Part shown: positions 31,731 to 41,020 of the stretch, piece after piece
How positions within the stretch are numbered: the stretch's first letter is position 1
How the letters are laid out: every line of letters starts with the position of its first letter
NCBI RefSeq assembly: GCF_014356525.2
Contig: NC_052508.1
Coordinates: forward strand, 43,379,858-43,443,857
Reading direction: 5' to 3'
Source: Nilaparvata lugens
Taxonomy: Eukaryota; Arthropoda; Insecta; Hemiptera; Delphacidae
DNA: 64,000 nucleotides
Notes under the pieces: model-generated
The model's input: the letters and a program-made list of their open reading frames with translations, nothing else
Told to the model about the DNA's origin: nothing
Databases searched by the model: none
Program-made: the position numbers and the translations under genes

Positions 31731-32385
31731 GAAAATAAAACATTTATTATAGATTGCTAATATTACCGTATATTTTATTAGATGGCAAATAAAAAATTAA
31801 CTGTTATCACAATATTTAGTGAAACTGTTTCCATTCGTTTTGCAACTTAAGTATAGGTACCTAACTATACTCTTATACTCCTATATTCATAAGATAATAA
31901 ATAACTACATATTATAAGAACGGGAAAAATAAAACAAAAATTATAGATTGCTAATATTACCATATATTTTATTAGATGGCAAATAATAATAAATTAACCA
32001 TTATCACAATATTTCGTGAAACTGTTTCTCATTCATTTTGCAACTTAAGTATAGGTACCTAACTATACTCTATACTCCTATATTTAATATAAGATAATAA
32101 ATAACTACATATTATAAGAACGGGAAAAATAAAACAATAGCAATGATGAAGGATTTATAGACAATTTTAGCAAATAATATTTTTTAATAATACAAATTTA
32201 GCATACAATATTTTCATAGTTCACAAAATATTACAATATAAGACAAATTAATGGAATGGAATATGGATACCTATATTGGATCTATGGAAATAAAATATTT
32301 ATTATAATATTACCGAGACTTATATTTTATTACTTGGCAAATAATGATAATGAATCAACCTAAGCACAATATTCCTTGAAACGAT
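31731..32385. repeat. About 195-bp tandem repeat inside the hAT element
   Basis: Units at about 31731-31922 and 31923-32120 share long stretches (TTATAGATTGCTAATATTAC, CAACTTAAGTATAGGTACCT). A diverged partial third unit lies at about 32283-32385. Confidence 0.8.
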
Positions 32386-32922
32386 CATTTGGCACTAGGC
32401 TTAGCCTTCATGAAACATGACCGATGAAAATATAAAAATACTTATGTATAAAAAGTAATATTTTCATCTGGCACATGCAGATTCGTACATCCATAAGCAC
32501 TGCATGAAACTACCATACTTTGAATATTTTTTGTTGCTTCAATAAAAAAATATTATCATTTGAAAAAGGCTCTTTTTCTACACAGCGAATAAAAATACCC
32601 GACTTCTTGCTCGAAATTTCTGGTAGCTACACTAGCGCAGTGGCATCATAGCGGACTTCGCTCTTCTTAATCTTATTCTCTATATCAATGGTTTACACAG
32701 CACCACAATTACCAGTCTAGACGGCACAATATTTGCAATAGTGCTGATGGCATTTCCTTGAATTGCATTCCGAACTTTGAAAAGACTTCAGAAATCAGAA
32801 ATAAAAAAGCACTTAACTATTCACTCTCTGTCTTATTATTTCTCTCCTCTTCTCTTTCTCTATCATAAGTAGAATATCTAGTTGAAGTAAATATTATAGT
32901 TGGCTCTACAAAATTTCATTTG

Positions 32923-32990
32923 GTACCGTAGTGTAGTGGTTCGCGTTGTTTGGTTGGTATGGCGTTACGGTCTTACAAAAAGTATTCTAT
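32923..32990 (+). repeat. tRNA-like fragment inside the hAT element
   Basis: TGGTACCGTAGTGTAGTGGT resembles the 5' half and A box of tRNAs such as tRNA-Val. No matching B box or acceptor stem follows, so it is at most a SINE head remnant. Confidence 0.35.
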
Positions 32991-33470
32991 TTTATTATTG
33001 ATATTATTAATTCAAGTGATATTGATCCACTTTACAGTATTTGACGTAATTCAAGTGTGAGCTCTATCCCGTCCTGATGTAGGATAGAAATGCTTTTGTT
33101 CTACATAAAAAATACTCTGATGCAAAATCTTGCTTTCCTCAGTTCTCACTATCATCTGGGATACAGCAAATTTGAGGTAGGACATGAAATAAAACAGTTA
33201 CTCCTAATCTTGAAAACATTTATAGAAATAGAATGTTCAATTTTAATAATATTCCCAAGTATTTTCTTTTTTATTTTAATAATAGCCTCTCCCTCTTTAA
33301 TGGGCCCTTTTTCATCTCCACACACTGTTACTGAACATGTTATTCAGGAGGAACAATTGGTTAAAATACATTAAACTGATTTTTGCCAATCCCGGGATCA
33401 GTCCCGGGATCCCGGGATTGATATTGGATAATCCCGAAATTGGAAATTAGTCCCGGGATTGACATCCCTA

Positions 33471-33755
33471 AACCCAACAGAGAAACTTTACTTCAAAAAA
33501 GTACACTGGAGAAATATCCTATTCCCAAGTAACGAAGCCCACTCCAAGCCTACAACAGGAGAGTCAACCAAAACAACAACAACAACCAGTTGATTCCAAT
33601 AAGGTTTTGCAGGAAATTTTAAACAGTTTAAATATTCTTTCTGGACGACTTGACAGCTTGGAAGGGAAGAGTAAAAGTATCGAGAAGAAAACTAGAAAAT
33701 TAATATTGCAAGCCAACAAGATATTAGGATTGCTACCTGGAATGCCAATGGAATA
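33471..33755 (+). pseudogene. Jockey ORF1, C-terminal tail
   Basis: After the hAT element the ORF1 frame resumes with a Gln-rich segment (ESQPKQQQQQPV) and a probable coiled coil (ILNSLNILSGRLDSLEGKSK), ending LPGMPME and TAA at 33753-33755. The ORF2 start overlaps this end, as is usual in Jockey. Confidence 0.72.
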
Positions 33756-34538
33756 AATAATATCAATAATAATAGAAAACAATAAATAGACATATTTCTA
33801 AAGACACGGAATATAGATGTTTGCCTCATCTCTGAAACCCATTCAACTGAGCAGACTCACTTCAAAATCAATGGATATAATGTTTACGAAACTATTCATC
33901 CTCAAAATCAAGCAAGAGGTGGCAGTGCTGTAATAGTGAAGGAGAGTATTAAACACTATGAAGACTTCATTATTCAAAGTGATGAAATACAGCTAACTGT
34001 AGTTGGATTAGAGTCCATCAACCAGAAAATACTTGTTGGAGCTGCATATTTTCCACCACGTCACAATTTAAAGAAAAATGATTACACAAATATTCTTCTT
34101 CAGCTTGGAGATAGATTCATAGTGGGTGGAGATTTTAATGCCAAGCATAAGGATTGGGGTTCAAGACTCACAACTACCAAAGGAAAAGAACTCAGAGAGG
34201 CTATCCAGGAGCTGGGCTGCGAATTCCATTCAACAGGGACACCTACTTATTGGCCAACAGATTTGAATAAAACTCCAGATCTTCCAGATTTCTTAATAAC
34301 GAAGAGAATATCCAGTAGTTTTATTGACATTGAAGAGAGCTTTGATCTGGATTCGGATCTGTGGGCTGTGGTTCTTACAATTAGTGAACGAATAATAAAG
34401 AAAGAAGACAGACCAATGTTAGTCAACAGGACAACAGACTTGGAAGCTTTTAAAGTGGAGTTGGAGAATGAAATTCATATTCATTATGGAAAGCAACAAA
34501 AAGAATTAAGCGACCAATATTACAATCCCCTCCAATAA
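33715..34538 (+). pseudogene. Jockey ORF2, endonuclease domain
   Basis: Homologous to apurinic-type endonucleases that nick target DNA. Motifs: RIATWNANGI (catalytic Asn), CLISETHS (Glu), ARGGSAVIV, GAAYFPP, and FIVGGDFNAKH (Asp/Asn). A stop shortly after IATWNANGI isolates the first motif, so the long open piece starts at 33936. The last EN motif, usually SDH, is not clear at SFDLDSDLWAV. The segment between EN and RT is shorter than normal, suggesting an internal deletion near 34480. Confidence 0.85.
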
Positions 34539-34539
34539 G

Positions 34540-36063
34540 AAAACCAGATGGGACTTGGGCTAGAAACAACAGAGAAAAAGCAGATATATTTGCTAATCAT
34601 CTGGAAGAAATCTTTCAGTCAAACAACATTCAATCTGAAATTGATCCTGAAGAAAATATAATAGATTTTTTAGTTACAGAGATTCATCTAGTTTCTATAA
34701 ATGAGGTTCAAGAAGAAATAAAACATAATCTGAATACCAAAAATACACCTGGATTTGATCTGATTACAGGTGGAATCATGAAGAAACTTTCAAGGAAAGG
34801 TATTGTCATGCTAACATATTTATTCAATGCATCACTTCAATTGCAGCATTTTCCTACAATTTGGAAGGCGGCAGAAGTCATTATGTTGCAAAAGCCTGTA
34901 AAATGTCCCCAGGAAGCAAAATCGTACCGCCCAATATCTCTTCTACCTGTAATTTCAATGCTTTTCGAGAAATTGCTAATGAAGAGATTGACTCCTATCA
35001 TAAGTAGCAGGAATCTGATACCAGCCCATCAATTTGGTTTCAGGCAGAAGCACTCAACCCTGGACCAAGTACATAGAATCACCAATGTAATAGAGAATTC
35101 ATTAGAGAAAAAATCTATATGCTCAGCAATCTTCCTTGATGTTGCACAGGCATTTGACAAAGTGTGGCATGAAGGACTGATCAGTAAACTTCATAAAATT
35201 CTTCCCACTTAACTTGTAGAACTTTAAAAATCATACATCACCAACAGATTATTCAGAGTAAAACAAGGTGACGACATCTCTGAATTGAAGGAAATAAGAG
35301 ATGGAGTTACACAGGGTAGTGTTCTTGGACCAGTTCTTTATGTGCTGTACACAAGTGATCTTCTACTCACTTGATCAGCTACTTTTGCTGATGATACTGC
35401 AATACTGGCAGAAGGGGAAACAGTACAAGAAGCAGCCACAAAACTACAGAATGCTAACGACAAATTCAGTGACTAGACCAAAAAATGGAGAATTCGATTG
35501 AATGAGATGAAGTCCATTCATATTAACTTCACAAACAAAAATATCAATGATCCGATTCGAATAAATCTAAATGGGAATGTAGTACCACACAGCAATACAG
35601 CAAAATACCTTGGAATGACTCTTGACACCAAGTTGAAATGGAAAGAGCATATCAAGATGAAAAGGAGCGAGCTGGGACTCAAATATAGTAAAATTTATTG
35701 GCTGTTGGGCCGACAATCACATCTCTCATTGGACAACAAAATATTGATTTACAAACAAATTCTTAAACCTGTCTGGATGTATGGAATTCAGCTATGGGGC
35801 TGCTCTAGAACATCTAACATCAATCAGATTCAAACATTCCAAAACAAAGTACTGCAGAACATGGTGAATGCGCCCTGGTACATGAGGAACAGCAATTTGC
35901 ACCGAGATCTGCACATCCCGTATGTGACCAGTGAAATAAGATGATTGGCAGCCCATCATGAGTCACGTCTTCGTCAATACGACAACACCGAAGTCATCCA
36001 ACTACTAGACAACACTGAACTCACAAGGAGGTTGAAGAGAACGAAGCCCTTCGAGTTGGTATA
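34540..36063 (+). pseudogene. Jockey ORF2, reverse transcriptase and C-terminus
   Basis: RT motifs in order: NTKNTPGFDLITG, SYRPISLLPVISMLFEKLL, QFGFRQKHSTLDQV, FLDVAQAFDKVWHEGLISKL (34778-35212), DGVTQGSVLGPVLYVLYTSD, FADDTAILA (catalytic Asp-Asp, about 35390) and KYLGMTLDTKLKWKEHI (35498-35944). Stop codons occur after ILPT, within TSDLLLT, after NDKFSD and after TSEIR, so no full-length polymerase is encoded. The order and the QLWG and PWYMRN tail are those of Jockey. Confidence 0.9.
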
Positions 36064-36256
36064 GTGCTAGTGAAGTGAAAAAAGTATAAATTAAATAAAT
36101 GTGTAGCGAAAGAATTTAAAGTAGAGAAATTATAGATTAGAACAGTAGGCTTCACTGGAAGACTCTGGTAATAAAAATCAATATGTTAGGATAAGAAATA
36201 AGAGAACAAAATTAATGGTTAGTCCTAGTGACTAGTTTTAATAGAAATGATACAAA

Positions 36257-36270
36257 CAATCAAATCCATC
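36257..36270. repeat. Target-site duplication, right of Jockey
   Basis: CAATCAAATCCATC, identical to 28733-28746. Confidence 0.93.
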
Positions 36271-37200
36271 TTTACAAAAATTGATAAACTGATGAACTAT
36301 TTTTAAAAAAAAACAGGAGATAATGTCATTTGAAGAAGTTATGAATAAACTAGAAATAAACGAAAAATGGACATAACCAAAAATGGACATAATCAAACAT
36401 GGACATTCAGTTTCTTCTTGAAGAGTTTGGCTTAGCATCATACATTATTAATTATGTTAGTAAAGCAGAGGCAGGGATATCAAAATTATTGAGGAATGAA
36501 GCAAAAGAAATGGAAGAAGGCAATATTGGATTGAGAGAACACTTTCGAAAAATCTCAAACGTGTTACTGAATTGCCACTTGATGTCGGCTCAGGAGGCAA
36601 GCTATGTGATCCTGTCTTTACCTGTTTCAAAAAGTAGCAGGAGAGTCATCTTCATAAACACAAGTCCGCGGTGTGAGCGAGTATTAATGCTAAAGAGTAA
36701 AACTTTACTTGAAAAATTATCACCGGATTCAGAAGACGTATTTATGGATGTTCTGGTAGAGAAATACATGAAACGACCTGAATCATTAGAAAACATTTGT
36801 TTGGCTGAGTATGTTGCATGTTTTCATACAAAATCAAGTAGAGATGTGGAAAACGAAAACGATGATCAATGTGAGGAGACCACAATGATTGGAAAAAGAA
36901 ATTGACCCACTGTTATTAGATATTGGAGGTATAAGGTACCGGTAAACCTAGAACCTGAAAATTACTATAGAGAGCAGGTTCTACTTCTTTTACCTTTCCG
37001 GAATGAGAAGTGTGAGATTGAGGAAAGAGATTGTCAGCAACAGTATTTACAGCATTTGGAAACAATAGGAATCAATAAGAGGAAATTCAACATTGTTTCT
37101 GATAATCTAATAGAAGAGGCAATGGAAATACTTCAAAATAATGATGGTATGAGTTCAGAGAAGAAGACCAATGCTCTGAACCTGTTAGGGTACAGGGTGA
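36271..37200 (+). pseudogene. Helitron protein, region between Rep and helicase
   Basis: Resumes the Helitron protein after the Jockey: ISFEEVMNKLEINEK, then a 168-residue frame (36399-36905) with NMDIQFLLEEFGLASYIINY and VSKAEAGISKLLRNEAKEM. MSAQEASYVILSLPVSKSSR, IFINTSPRCERVLMLKSK and PESLENICLAEYVACF follow. These are hallmark segments of Helitron proteins (MDIQ, YxxKxExGxSKLL, E-A-x-Y, NT-P-R, SLENI-LAE). Two upstream stops and a TGA after IGKRN break the frame. Confidence 0.88.
36399..36905 (+). pseudogene. Helitron core fragment (YVSK-GISKLL)
   Basis: The largest open piece of this region. The tyrosines in AEYVVNYI-type Helitron motifs correspond here to SYIINYVSKAE. Helitron Rep uses one or two such tyrosines as nucleophiles near this area, but I cannot say from this sequence alone which one. 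Contiguous with the helicase region downstream. Confidence 0.82.
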
Positions 37201-37319
37201 AGTAGAGGGGGATAAAAACAACAACAGATTCAGCATCCCAAAATGTATAAATGTCGAGGAACTGAAAAAATGCTAAAATCGTTGAACAATGAGCAATATA
37301 AAATTGTAAACATATTTCG

Positions 37320-37640
37320 GATTGTATCAAAAGAGAGGAATTGCCATGTGAGATTTTTTAAGTGGTTCAGCTGGAGTTGACAATAGCACTGTCATAAGAG
37401 CAATTTATCAATTAATCACTCACTATTTTGATGAACTGCCAGGTTCAAATAAAGATAGAATTGTTTTATTGTGTGTGCCCTCTGGAAAAGCAGCATTTCA
37501 AAGCAATGGAGTCACACTGCACACTGCATTCGCTCTTCCAGTGACTCAGTTTTCTGGAAACATGCTGCAATTCTCAAGCGATGTAGCCAACTCCCTCTGA
37601 CAAAAATTAATCCACATGAAGCTACTCATCATTGATGGAA
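37320..37640 (+). pseudogene. Helitron PIF1-type helicase, N-terminal motifs, damaged
   Basis: A frame reads SGSAGVDNSTVI where PIF1 helicases have GxAGVGKST. The Walker A glycine and the ATP-binding lysine (codon 37382-37384) are replaced by Asp and Asn. Then follow VLLCVPSGKAAF and GVTLHTAFALPV (motif Ia region), a TGA stop near 37598, and LLIIDGIS, where Walker B normally has Asp-Glu. The frame changes immediately after it. The helicase would unwind DNA during transposition; here it is inactive on at least two counts. Confidence 0.82.
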
Positions 37641-38726
37641 TCTCAACTTCTGTGCAGAGTTGACTCTCGGCTGCGGCAGATAATGGGCTGTAACCAGCCT
37701 TTTGGTGGAGTGCCGGTATTGGTTGTGGGTGACCTGCATCATCAGCTACCACTGGTCATGGATTCGCCTGTTTACAAATTTCCATCGATGAATCAGCTGG
37801 AAAAAATAGTAGATCGCAATCCCCTATGGGATAAATTCTCATTTTATGAACTCAAGCAGGTGATGTGGCAAAAGGATGACATTGCATTCATCAATGTGTT
37901 CAATAACATTGCAGTTGGACAGGTCAACACTCAGGATGAAGATCTGATAATTACAAGGAGAGTCGCAATTAATAAAGTGTCAGACAATGTGATTAGACTC
38001 TTCTCAAAAAATGCAGATGATGATGAGCATAATGTCAAGAAAATTGAAGAATCACCTGGTGAAACTTACATCTCTCATGCTGAGGATAATGTGCAAGGCA
38101 AAGTTTCCAACGAAGCAAAGATCCGAATTTTAAACTCTATAAGAAAGAAGAAACCCACAGAGTTGAATGGCTTAAGTCATGAGATTCAACTTAAAGTTGA
38201 TCTCAAATACATGGTGACAGCAAACATAGATGTGGAAGATGGATTGGTGAATGGAGCCTGTGGAACACTTGAAAAAAATATTTTTAGGCCCAATTCCAAA
38301 ATTCCTTTGATAGTGTTCATAGATTTCAATGAAGATAGAGTTGGCTCCAAAGCTAGACTCCGACAAAAGAGCTTCGTGATCGATCAGGAAGTAAAATCAA
38401 CTTTAACTCCTATAGATAGGTCAAGACAGATTTTAAACATTTCAAATAAATTGGAACAACAAATTGTGAGAAATCAATTCCCTCTAATAAGTGCCGAGGC
38501 CATTACAATACATAAAAGTCAAGGCCAGACTTATAATGAAATTTGCCTTGATTTTACAAAATTAAAGCAAATAACAAAATTGATTCTTTATGTTGCTTCA
38601 AGTGGAGTGAAGACTCCTTCTGGTCTCTACATTATTGGGGAATTCAAAAAACTAAAATTGCCTAAGAAAGAAGAGCAAGCACTGATAGAGTTGAACACAT
38701 TGAGAAAAAATAAAATTTCTCTCTGA
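37632..38726 (+). pseudogene. Helitron PIF1-type helicase, C-terminal two thirds
   Basis: A 364-residue frame starting just after Walker B: SQLLCRVDSRLRQIMGCNQP and FGGVPVLVVGDLHHQLPLV (motif III; the usual QLPPV is disturbed), then DIAFINVFNNIAVGQ, MVTANIDVEDGLVNGACGTL (motif IV region), ISAEAITIHKSQGQTY (motif V) and YVASSGVKTPSGLYIIG (motif VI, where the canonical Arg of LSRV is Gly). It ends with TGA 38724-38726. It lacks the ATP-binding part, which lies upstream in another frame. Confidence 0.88.
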
Positions 38727-38834
38727 AGATATCAAAATTGAAAACTCTGAATCTAAAATCACAGAGATTAATTTGACTAAAATTGAAGAAAAGAAATTAC
38801 TAATAGGCCTATCCACAAAATTCTATCACCCAAT

Positions 38835-39180
38835 TATTACCTTCAAGATGATGATATTCAAAATTTTCATGATATTGTATCAGAAAATACTGAATATCAT
38901 CCACAGTCAACTCTACTGGTTCAAATTCCTGAGCTGATAGAGTCAAGAAGAAATGCCAAGAATCTGCAGTTATTGTACCATCGACTGGGCAGCAGTAATG
39001 ACTTCTCTTCGATTGGCCATTGGATTTGTTCATATTTTGATGGTAAAATAAGTCACATTTATGACAGTATGAACTCAAAACATCTCCATTATGATAGTTC
39101 AATTTATTTGAATGAATTTTACGGAGATGTTCCCATTCATTTCCATCGAGTTCAACAACAAACGAATGGATATTCTGAGT
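38835..39180 (+). pseudogene. Ulp1/C48-like cysteine protease domain, truncated before Cys
   Basis: One + frame, open for about 115 codons, reads YYLQDDDIQNFHDIV, LVQIPELIE, SSIGHWICSYFDGKISHIYD and VPIHFHRVQQQTNGY. This is the Ulp1-type order: W/Y-L-x-D-x-x-I, catalytic His in GHW, Asp in YDS, Gln in VQQQ, and then DCG with the nucleophilic Cys. Here the frame reads NGYSE and stops (TAG 39179-39181), exactly where DCG is expected. It follows the helicase with several stops between, and was probably the C-terminal part of the same polyprotein. An independent protease gene is possible. Confidence 0.65.
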
Positions 39181-39181
39181 A

Positions 39182-39985
39182 GATTTTTACCCACATCTTC
39201 TCCTACTAGAATTCCCAGTGTCACTATGTGCCGACTAGACTCAGTCAGTGTCTGGGGTGGGCCGCAGCAGGGGACGGGAGGCTTGGTGTGGTGTCCATCA
39301 ACCACCCTTGTTCAATTCAGGGGTTAGAACAGGGTCTTGAGTAATTGTTGAAATGATTCCCTCTCTTAGGAAAGAGGGGCTGTGCTTTTGCACTGCCTAA
39401 CAGGGTTGGGCGGGAAGTGATAGGAGTAGGAACGGTCTGGTGTCTTCCATCAGTATGGTCTCTGGTACGGGAGAAGCAATCCCGATTATCACTGGATGTC
39501 CTCTTGCTATTCCCGATGGAATTAGCAAGGTAGAAGAGCCTACTAAGGGAAGGGGGGAAGGAATGGGAAGGAAGGGGGGGATGGGGATGAGAAAGGTATG
39601 CAATGGACATATGTCCCCAAGCACCAGGTACATGCTGTCGCATCTCTGATGGTCATGAGATACCATACATTCATCTGGGCACCAGGTTGGGTCCTCACCA
39701 ACCGGTGACAATGCAGCGGCATCGTCAAAGAGAAAAGCAGTAGGATATCTGGCCTTGTTCTGGGCTCGATCCTATTGGAGTGGAACTGCTGAGTTGCGCT
39801 GTGCTCCCGCACTGCATAGGTATGCCATGCTTTCACACTGCTTGGGTGCACCGTGTTTCCACACTGCTTAGGTGCGCCGTGCTTCTGCACTGCTAGGTGC
39901 GGGGATTTTCGCCCTGCTAGGGATTGCCGTGCTTTTGCACTGCATGGGAATGCCATGCTCTTGCACTTGTGACATTATATTTGGC
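39182..39985. other. GC-rich non-coding block after the Helitron
   Basis: Markedly more GC-rich than the rest of the window, with G-runs (AGGGAAGGGGGGAAGG about 39545-39590). Overlapping short frames on both strands have no recognised domain. Possibly the Helitron 3' region or another inserted element. No CTRR terminus could be assigned. Confidence 0.45.
39790..39972. repeat. About 26-bp GC-rich minisatellite, seven units
   Basis: Units of the form GCCGTGCTTYTGCACTGCTT plus AGGT repeat about seven times with drift. Each contains GTGC...GCAC, so each unit can fold on itself. A lone related unit (GCTGTGCTTTTGCACTGCCT) lies at about 39378. Confidence 0.75.
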
Positions 39986-40348
39986 ATCGCATGTGCCCTG
40001 CTTGGCCGCAGTTGGTAGAGCAAAGATTTTTGATAAATTTTATATTTTTGTGACTCCCGAAAGAAAAATACCACCAGTTTCTTACCAGCCCTTCTAGGAG
40101 CTCAAATAATTCTCTGCTTTCGATGGCTGCAAACGTCGGCTGCTTTAACAGTTCACAGTTCTTATGACTGATTCAGTTGACTCCACAAATATAGATGCAG
40201 GAGAGGTAGATAGATATAAGAGCTCTGATTTTTGTACTAGACAATATGGTATCGTCACCAATGCCACTTGCCACCATCTGACAAAGGGGTCAGCAGTGTA
40301 AGATGATACCGAGCGGAATCAAAGGCAATACTCTATCAGATTACCTTA
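39985..40348 (+). mobile_element. SINE-like repeat with tRNA-like head, copy A
   Basis: About 364 bp, matching 54817-55180 end to end at roughly 85%. The head CTTGGCCGCAGTTGGTAGAG resembles a tRNA A box and D arm. GTGACTCCC about 35 bases later is a weak B box. The - strand frame is similar to that of copy B (HKNCELLK, SRELFELLE) but has a stop, so I favour a non-coding SINE. Confidence 0.6.
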
Positions 40349-40349
40349 T

Positions 40350-41020
40350 CGATAATGAAAAGTCATGCAAGATGGGGTTCAGGCAACGTAGATTATAAAG
40401 CATGTAATTCTCTTTAATTTGAGACTAATTGCAAGTTTCTATCATGTATCTTACTTGATTTAGAGACACTTGAATAACAGTGAAATCGCAGAAAAAACGA
40501 GTGAATGAAAATAATCATTTTTTCAATCGGTTGTAACTTTTGAACGGTATTAGAATCAGAAAAACTATTTATGATAGCGAAAAGAGGAGAAAATTCTCTA
40601 CAAAATTGATCACTTTTTGGATTTTTTATCTGAAGTATTTCACAAGATACGCAACTTTAAATATGCGAGACTGTGAAAATGATTAATGTATCACTAATTT
40701 TTCGCATATTCAAAGTGGCATATCTTGTAGAATACTTCAGATAAAAAATCCAAATAGTAGTCAAGGTTGTAGAGAATTACCTCCTCTTTTCGCTCCTATA
40801 AATCGTTTTTCTGTTTCTAATACTGTACAAAAGTTACAACCGATTGAAAAAATGATTATTTTCATTTTCTCATTTTTTCTAGGATTTCACTGTTATTCAA
40901 GAGTCTCTAAATCAAGTAAGATACATGATAGAAACTTGCAATTAGTCTCAAATGAAAGAGAATCACATGCTCTATAAGCTACGTTGCCTTAACCCCATCT
41001 TGCATGACTTTTCATTATCG
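40350..41020. repeat. Large palindrome, arms of about 319 bp
   Basis: Left arm 40350-40668 and right arm 40702-41020 are inverted copies at about 90% identity by eye, around a 33-bp spacer (40669-40701). The outer ends are CGATAATGAAAAGTCATGCA and its reverse complement. The spacer word GAGACTGTGAAAATGA recurs just outside the right arm at 41031. Non-coding. It could be a foldback transposon or the result of template switching. Confidence 0.9.

Larger units (their letters stand above)
30996..33470. mobile_element. Non-autonomous hAT element, 2475 bp
   Basis: Terminal inverted repeats TAGGGATGTCAATCCCGGGA (left) and its reverse complement at the right end, bounded by an 8-bp duplication AACCCAAC. 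A TAGGG-type terminus with an 8-bp duplication is diagnostic of hAT. Both ends carry clustered AATCCCGGGAT words (subterminal repeats), which in hAT elements are transposase-binding sites. The interior is AT-rich with no transposase frame; the longest frame is 94 codons (33090-33374) without a domain. It therefore depended on a transposase from elsewhere. Confidence 0.93.
28747..36256 (+). mobile_element. Jockey-clade LINE inserted in the Helitron
   Basis: A 7510-bp interval between 14-bp direct repeats CAATCAAATCCATC. The element starts AGTATCAATCGAGCAGTC (a possible initiator and internal promoter) and ends in ATGATACAAA. It has two ORFs: ORF1 with an acidic/coiled-coil N-terminus and CCHC knuckles, and ORF2 with apurinic-type endonuclease and reverse transcriptase. 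It contains two later insertions (29943-30683 and 30996-33470). Without them and their duplications it would be about 4.3 kb. Many stops in ORF2 show that it is dead. Confidence 0.92.

Noticed and set aside
32923..32990. tRNA-Val-like gene
   Set aside because: Only the 5' half resembles a tRNA. There is no B box and it lies inside a hAT element.
39317..39956. Several frames of 100-137 codons on the - strand
   Set aside because: They overlap in different frames over a GC-rich minisatellite region (Pro/Ser-rich shadows) with no domain.
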